From the NCBI RefSeq assembly GCF_010500965.1, contig NZ_QVMI01000001.1:135884-199883 (forward strand): DNA of 64,000 nucleotides, read 5' to 3'. This document shows positions 61,301-64,000 of this stretch, one piece after another (the first letter of the stretch is position 1; each line of letters opens with the position of its first letter). Made by a program: the position numbers and the translations under genes. The DNA comes from Bacteroides sp. 51 (GTDB lineage Bacteria; Bacteroidota; Bacteroidia; Bacteroidales; Bacteroidaceae). Under the pieces are notes generated by a model. It had not been told where the DNA came from. It did no database searches and was given only the letters and a program-made list of their open reading frames with translations.

Positions 61301-61458
61301 ACAGATACACCGATAAGAGGTTCTTGTGATGTTGCATCAAGAATCTGTCCCTGAACAGTTACACTGCTCTGAGCAGAAAGCCCCACAGAATAAAGAAAGA
61401 ACAGACAGCAGAGTGAGAGTAGCTGCATCGCTTTCTTAGAATAGTTCTTTTCTCTCAT
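58321..61458 (-). CDS. susC: SusC-like TonB-dependent outer-membrane transporter (PUL-A)
   Basis: 1045 residues. Signal peptide (cleavage LSA-Q), carboxypeptidase-regulatory-like domain (VQGQILDATSQEPLIGVSV, then DFDGKFSI), plug with DEVVVVGYGVQKK and MRIRGFSSTNDTQ, and the barrel up to WTVGVNVTF. First gene of an eight-gene minus-strand operon ending in uxuA. Imports uronic-acid-containing oligosaccharides if the operon's enzymes reflect its cargo. Confidence 0.96.
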   Translation of the reverse strand: MREKNYSKKAMQLLSLCCLFFLYSVGLSAQSSVTVQGQILDATSQEPLIGVSVLEKGTTNGTITDFDGKFSIKVNAGAMVSFSYIGYLTQEMKAENVKGTILLKEDSKTLDEVVVVGYGVQKKVNLSGAVSAIEGDAIASKPSSDVLTSLQGEMPGVAVLRSSGQPGSETSGMRIRGFSSTNDTQTLVLIDGIEGDLTLLNPSDIESISVLKDAAASAIYGARAAAGVVLVTTKNGKSGKPQITYNGYFAVNSPGNMPERLPAWEEQMLINESRVNTGGTPEWNDEQSSWIGNPNFNYRENPTNNRWDFFQATNWIDEGVKDYTTQHNHSVSVSGGTKDLNYLVSANYFTKDGLLKYGPDSNERFNLRAKINAELNDYLSFSLNANYQGKFTEDSPYGATNILERLYRVRGRQPIYNPEEDINESPYNGDLQQNAIDIMKNGGTRKSQYETFMAKGTLTIKNVVKGLRVNLSASRKAGYYSQETKKRHLIWYNRVGAVDPPRFQVNNPNELNKKKNNDYHDLFEATVHYDLNLGRHTINLLGGSTYENYRKDEIEGTAKNMISNDFFSFNYYDTSEASNTTLKDLIEPWSIMSYFGRINYNFSDRYLFEANVRYDGSSRLDPDKRWKAFPSFSVAWRINEEKWFNIEQINNLKVRASWGQLGNGAVLGLYDYLPLISSGKYQGDGFYYQDVLASKSKTWETIESTNIGLDLGLLNNRLNITADYYWKYNNDMLATVNLPTQIGIKTPNANVGKLKTWGWDFVIGWKDKIKDVNYQVSFNISDSQNELVEYNGIDVVSAGTVKLLEGYPINSIWGYKTDGYWKSREEYLEYQKAHPGYESFQNGKVSGGDVKYVAQGDGNHKIGSGEGKPGDSGDLVCLGNTTGRYLYGINLAAQWKGFDFSMMFQGVGKRKILVNSGTLAPLSQTSLMPWTIHRDYCQVDAEGNLIKEGYWPRLYNYNNQEAFNYHPSDKWVQDASYIRLKNVTLGYTVPVKKNVLEKLRVYVSGADLWEHSNLLSVFDPEVGNDAKATYYPFFRTWTVGVNVTF

Positions 61459-61504
61459 AATAAATAGATTTTGTTAATAAATGATTGCCCAACCGGCAAT
61501 AGTG

Positions 61505-61531
61505 CAAATATATGTTTAGATGAGCCGCAAA
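61505..61531 (-). promoter_or_regulatory. PUL-A operon promoter
   Basis: On the minus strand TATATTTG (61512-61505) matches TAnnTTTG, and TTTG (61531-61528) lies 15 nt upstream, somewhat closer than usual. Leader about 40 nt to the susC start. The 359-nt region 61459-61817 has no gene. Confidence 0.5.
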
Positions 61532-61764
61532 TTCTTAAAAAACACTACAACAAAAACTCAATTGAAAGTGATCTATAATACATCACCACTTTCTCTACAT
61601 TTACAAGATATTACTGATAATCAATACTATAAAAGCACATTATGCCTCATCATTTCTTTTCATTATTTACGAACTGATGTAGTGACGGTTGAGTAAGAAA
61701 TCTGTTATTCAACACATTAGGATTATCTTTTATTCTCTTGAGCCTGTCTAAAACTTCTTTTATT

Positions 61765-61795
61765 TTTGCTTTTAGCAAATTATCCTCTAACTTTG
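61765..61795 (+). promoter_or_regulatory. promoter of the PUL-A regulator with an overlapping dyad
   Basis: TTTG (61765-61768), 19-nt spacer, TAACTTTG (61788-61795): the best sigma-ABfr match in the window. The dyad TTTGCT-TTT-AGCAAA (61765-61779) overlaps the -33 box and could be an operator. Leader about 16 nt. Confidence 0.65.
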
Positions 61796-61817
61796 TTATA
61801 CTTAACTCTAATACCAT

Positions 61818-64000
61818 ATGAGACACTTCTTATTCCTCGTTTTTCTTTTACTATGTGTTTCAGAAGTCTTTCCCAACTGGCAAAGATCGGTGACCAACTA
61901 TACCCGTCAGACATATAAAGCGGCCAACCAGAACTGGATGGTGGCACAGCATGAGAATGGATGGATGTATTTTGCCAATAACAAAGGGTTATTGGAGTAC
62001 GATGGCACATCATGGAATACCTACTCCATTCATAATGCAAAAACACGCGCTATAAAATGTGGAAACGACGGGCGTATATATGTAGGAGGGCTACGGCAAT
62101 TTGGCTATTTCAACCCGAATAAGTTCGGTGGATTGGACTATATTTGTCTATCGGACAGTCTGAAAGATGAAAGACCGGGCAATATGTGGAACATTCAAAT
62201 TGCAGACGACCGGGTATATTTCCAAGCCGACCGCCACATTACTTATTTAGAGAATGATTCTATCAAACAGATTAATTATGGTTTGGGCATTATGCACTCT
62301 GCCATCATCAACAATAAATTCTATATTGCTACCTGGGAGGGGTTAATGATATTAAACGGAAATACGCTTACCCCGCTACCCAACACGCAGGAAGCCAGCA
62401 GAAGTAAAATTGTAGGTTTATATCCGCTGAATAACAACATACTGATTGTCACCAGTCAGCATGGGCTATATTTATATGATGGTATACATACGACGAAATA
62501 TGAAACTCCGGCAGATGGATTCCTCCATTCAAACCAGCTGTTCTGCACAGCGATGAAGGATTCGCTTCTTGCATTAGGGTCGGTTCAGGATGGGGTTTTA
62601 TTATTCAATGTATCTAATAATGAGACTGAGAAGATATCGATCCATAATGGTTTGCAGAACAAAACCGTCCTTTCCATGGAGTTTGACCGGGAGAACAATC
62701 TTTGGTTGGGGCTGGACAATGGGATTGACTGCGTAAACCTCAACTCTCCGATGTACTTTTTATATAGTAACCGCACGGCCATAGGCTCGGGGTATACATC
62801 GAATTATTATAACGGGAAACTGTATCTGGGAACTAACCAGGGGTTATATACCACAAGTTACCCACCTTCCTTACATAAAGAAGTTAACCCTGTGCTTGTT
62901 CCCGGAACAGAGGGGCAGGTATGGTCCTCAACAAAGTACGATGACAAGCTTTTCTGTGCAGGAAGCAATTCGTTGATTGTTATTGACGGAGAAGAGAGAT
63001 CGCGTATAAGTGGCATTCGTGGTATCTGGTGGATCAAGACAATCAGCTATCATCCCGATGTTTTGCTGGCAGGAACATATACGGGAATCTTTCTGTTGAA
63101 GAAGAATGGGAATAAGTGGGAACTATCGCACATGCTGGAAGGAGGAGGTTATTCGCCCAAATCAATGCATATAGAAAAAGTTTCGAATGCGATATGGGTG
63201 GCCAATAAAGAGCATGGTCTGCACCGGTTGACTTTGTCGCCGGACCTGAAATCGGTAACAGGAAAGAACTATAATAATCAGGAATTGCCTATCGGAAACA
63301 ATGTATATGTATCGGGCATTGACGATGAGATCGTTATTGCCTCGCGCGAGGGTCTTTTCCGTTATAACCAAATCAAGGATTGCCTGGAAAGGTATACCAG
63401 GCTGGAAGAGTTGTTGGATGGAAGAACCAGCTACACCTATATTCTTCAGGATGAATACGGGGATATCTGGTACGTGGCCGACGGCATACTGAAACTTGCC
63501 CGGTACAATGCCGAAACAAAGAATTATCATAAGGATGAGAGTGAAACGTACCTGAAAGACTTCCTGATAGAAGACTTCGAGCATATTCAAACATTCGACA
63601 ACAATCAGGCTATTATCGGGACGGAAGAAGGGTTCTCGTTGTTGCAATTCGACAAGAATACCACAAAGAAATACCCGCTGAACCTACAGATACGGAAGGT
63701 TTATCTTACCATAGGAAAAGATTCACTGATCTACGGAAGGAGTTATGCTTATAATGATGTGCCGCTCGTTATTTCTTATAAGAATAACTCGATGCGAATA
63801 GAATATAGTGTGAATAATTACGATAAGTCCATCTCGACATTATACTCTTACCGGCTGGAAGGCGACGCAAATGATGCCTGGAGCGAGTACAATGAAAACA
63901 CCACGAAGGAGTATACCAATCTTAAAGAAGGGAAATACACATTCCACGTTAAGATCATTACAAGTCAGGATAAGGACCCGATCACGACTTCCTTCGACTT
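61818..64000 (+). CDS. propeller-type sensor regulator of PUL-A (3' truncated by window)
   Basis: Open from ATG 61818 to the window end, 727 residues seen. Signal peptide (about 1-18, before NWQRSV). The rest has repeated two-component-regulator propeller motifs (WMYFANNKGLLEYDG, NNLWLGLDNGIDCVN, DEYGDIWYVADGILK) and ends inside a Y_Y_Y domain (YSYRLEGDANDAWSEY, FHVKI). The opening YKAANQNWMVAQHENGW is, from memory, typical of LuxR-type propeller sensors rather than the His-kinase hybrid of PUL-B; the C-terminus that would decide is outside the window. Divergent from susC, so its likely target. Confidence 0.9.
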   Translation, partial: MRHFLFLVFLLLCVSEVFPNWQRSVTNYTRQTYKAANQNWMVAQHENGWMYFANNKGLLEYDGTSWNTYSIHNAKTRAIKCGNDGRIYVGGLRQFGYFNPNKFGGLDYICLSDSLKDERPGNMWNIQIADDRVYFQADRHITYLENDSIKQINYGLGIMHSAIINNKFYIATWEGLMILNGNTLTPLPNTQEASRSKIVGLYPLNNNILIVTSQHGLYLYDGIHTTKYETPADGFLHSNQLFCTAMKDSLLALGSVQDGVLLFNVSNNETEKISIHNGLQNKTVLSMEFDRENNLWLGLDNGIDCVNLNSPMYFLYSNRTAIGSGYTSNYYNGKLYLGTNQGLYTTSYPPSLHKEVNPVLVPGTEGQVWSSTKYDDKLFCAGSNSLIVIDGEERSRISGIRGIWWIKTISYHPDVLLAGTYTGIFLLKKNGNKWELSHMLEGGGYSPKSMHIEKVSNAIWVANKEHGLHRLTLSPDLKSVTGKNYNNQELPIGNNVYVSGIDDEIVIASREGLFRYNQIKDCLERYTRLEELLDGRTSYTYILQDEYGDIWYVADGILKLARYNAETKNYHKDESETYLKDFLIEDFEHIQTFDNNQAIIGTEEGFSLLQFDKNTTKKYPLNLQIRKVYLTIGKDSLIYGRSYAYNDVPLVISYKNNSMRIEYSVNNYDKSISTLYSYRLEGDANDAWSEYNENTTKEYTNLKEGKYTFHVKIITSQDKDPITTSFD

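Noticed and set aside
1-64000. Insertion sequences, prophage, tRNA or rRNA genes
   Set aside because: I found no transposase, integrase, phage structural gene or cloverleaf/rRNA-like sequence on either strand.

Overview
The window comes from a Bacteroidales genome, most likely Bacteroides or Parabacteroides. The evidence is two polysaccharide-utilisation loci (PULs) with SusC/SusD pairs, a 1299-residue hybrid two-component sensor, many DUF families typical of the order, and promoters of the TTTG / TAnnTTTG type. GC content looks mid-40s. I cannot choose a species. I see no rRNA, tRNA, insertion sequence or true CRISPR array.

Layout. (1) 1-1.9 kb: the 3' end of an RHS-repeat gene with a variable C-terminal domain that looks like a permuted papain/NlpC-P60 toxin, followed at once by a small lipoprotein that is a candidate immunity gene. 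(2) 2.3-4.6 kb: a small membrane protein, a secreted retropepsin-like protease with a PDZ-like tail, and a YgjP-type metallopeptidase. (3) 5.0-13.3 kb: nine co-directional genes for secreted proteins (one LPP20-like), a zinc-ribbon membrane protein, an SPFH/GYF protein, a second GYF protein and a small membrane protein. This may be an undescribed envelope system. (4) 13.9-17.1 kb: two paralogous DUF2807 secreted proteins facing an ECF sigma / anti-sigma / DUF4252 operon. (5) 17.2-27.7 kb: housekeeping genes (argB, speA, cupin, GT9 glycosyltransferase, DUF4254, shikimate kinase, nitroreductase, RNase HI, MsbA-like ABC exporter, folA, LpxL-like acyltransferase).

(6) 28.1-45.6 kb, PUL-B: a GH3 enzyme and the hybrid sensor on the minus strand; two more GH3 enzymes, SusC, SusD and a clan GH-A hydrolase on the plus strand. 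(7) 46.2-64 kb, PUL-A: one minus-strand operon reading susC - susD - surface lipoprotein - GH2 with malectin-like tail - polysaccharide lyase/GH88 fusion - GH2 - SDR oxidoreductase - uxuA, with a divergent propeller-type regulator running off the window. This set fits depolymerisation of a uronic-acid-containing glycan, release of the uronate, and its entry into the mannonate pathway.

Between genes there is a rich, patterned set of repeats. A GGGCGGTTCGCGAACCGCCC palindrome family occurs at six loci. Three hairpin elements have 31-nt arms of differing sequence and share the loop octamer CCGCATGG. Three arrays of short palindromes have exact 22- or 23-bp periods, each with its own palindrome, and each sits just past the last stop codon of a transcription unit with a GGGCGG element further downstream. 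These arrays are the most unusual signal in the window.
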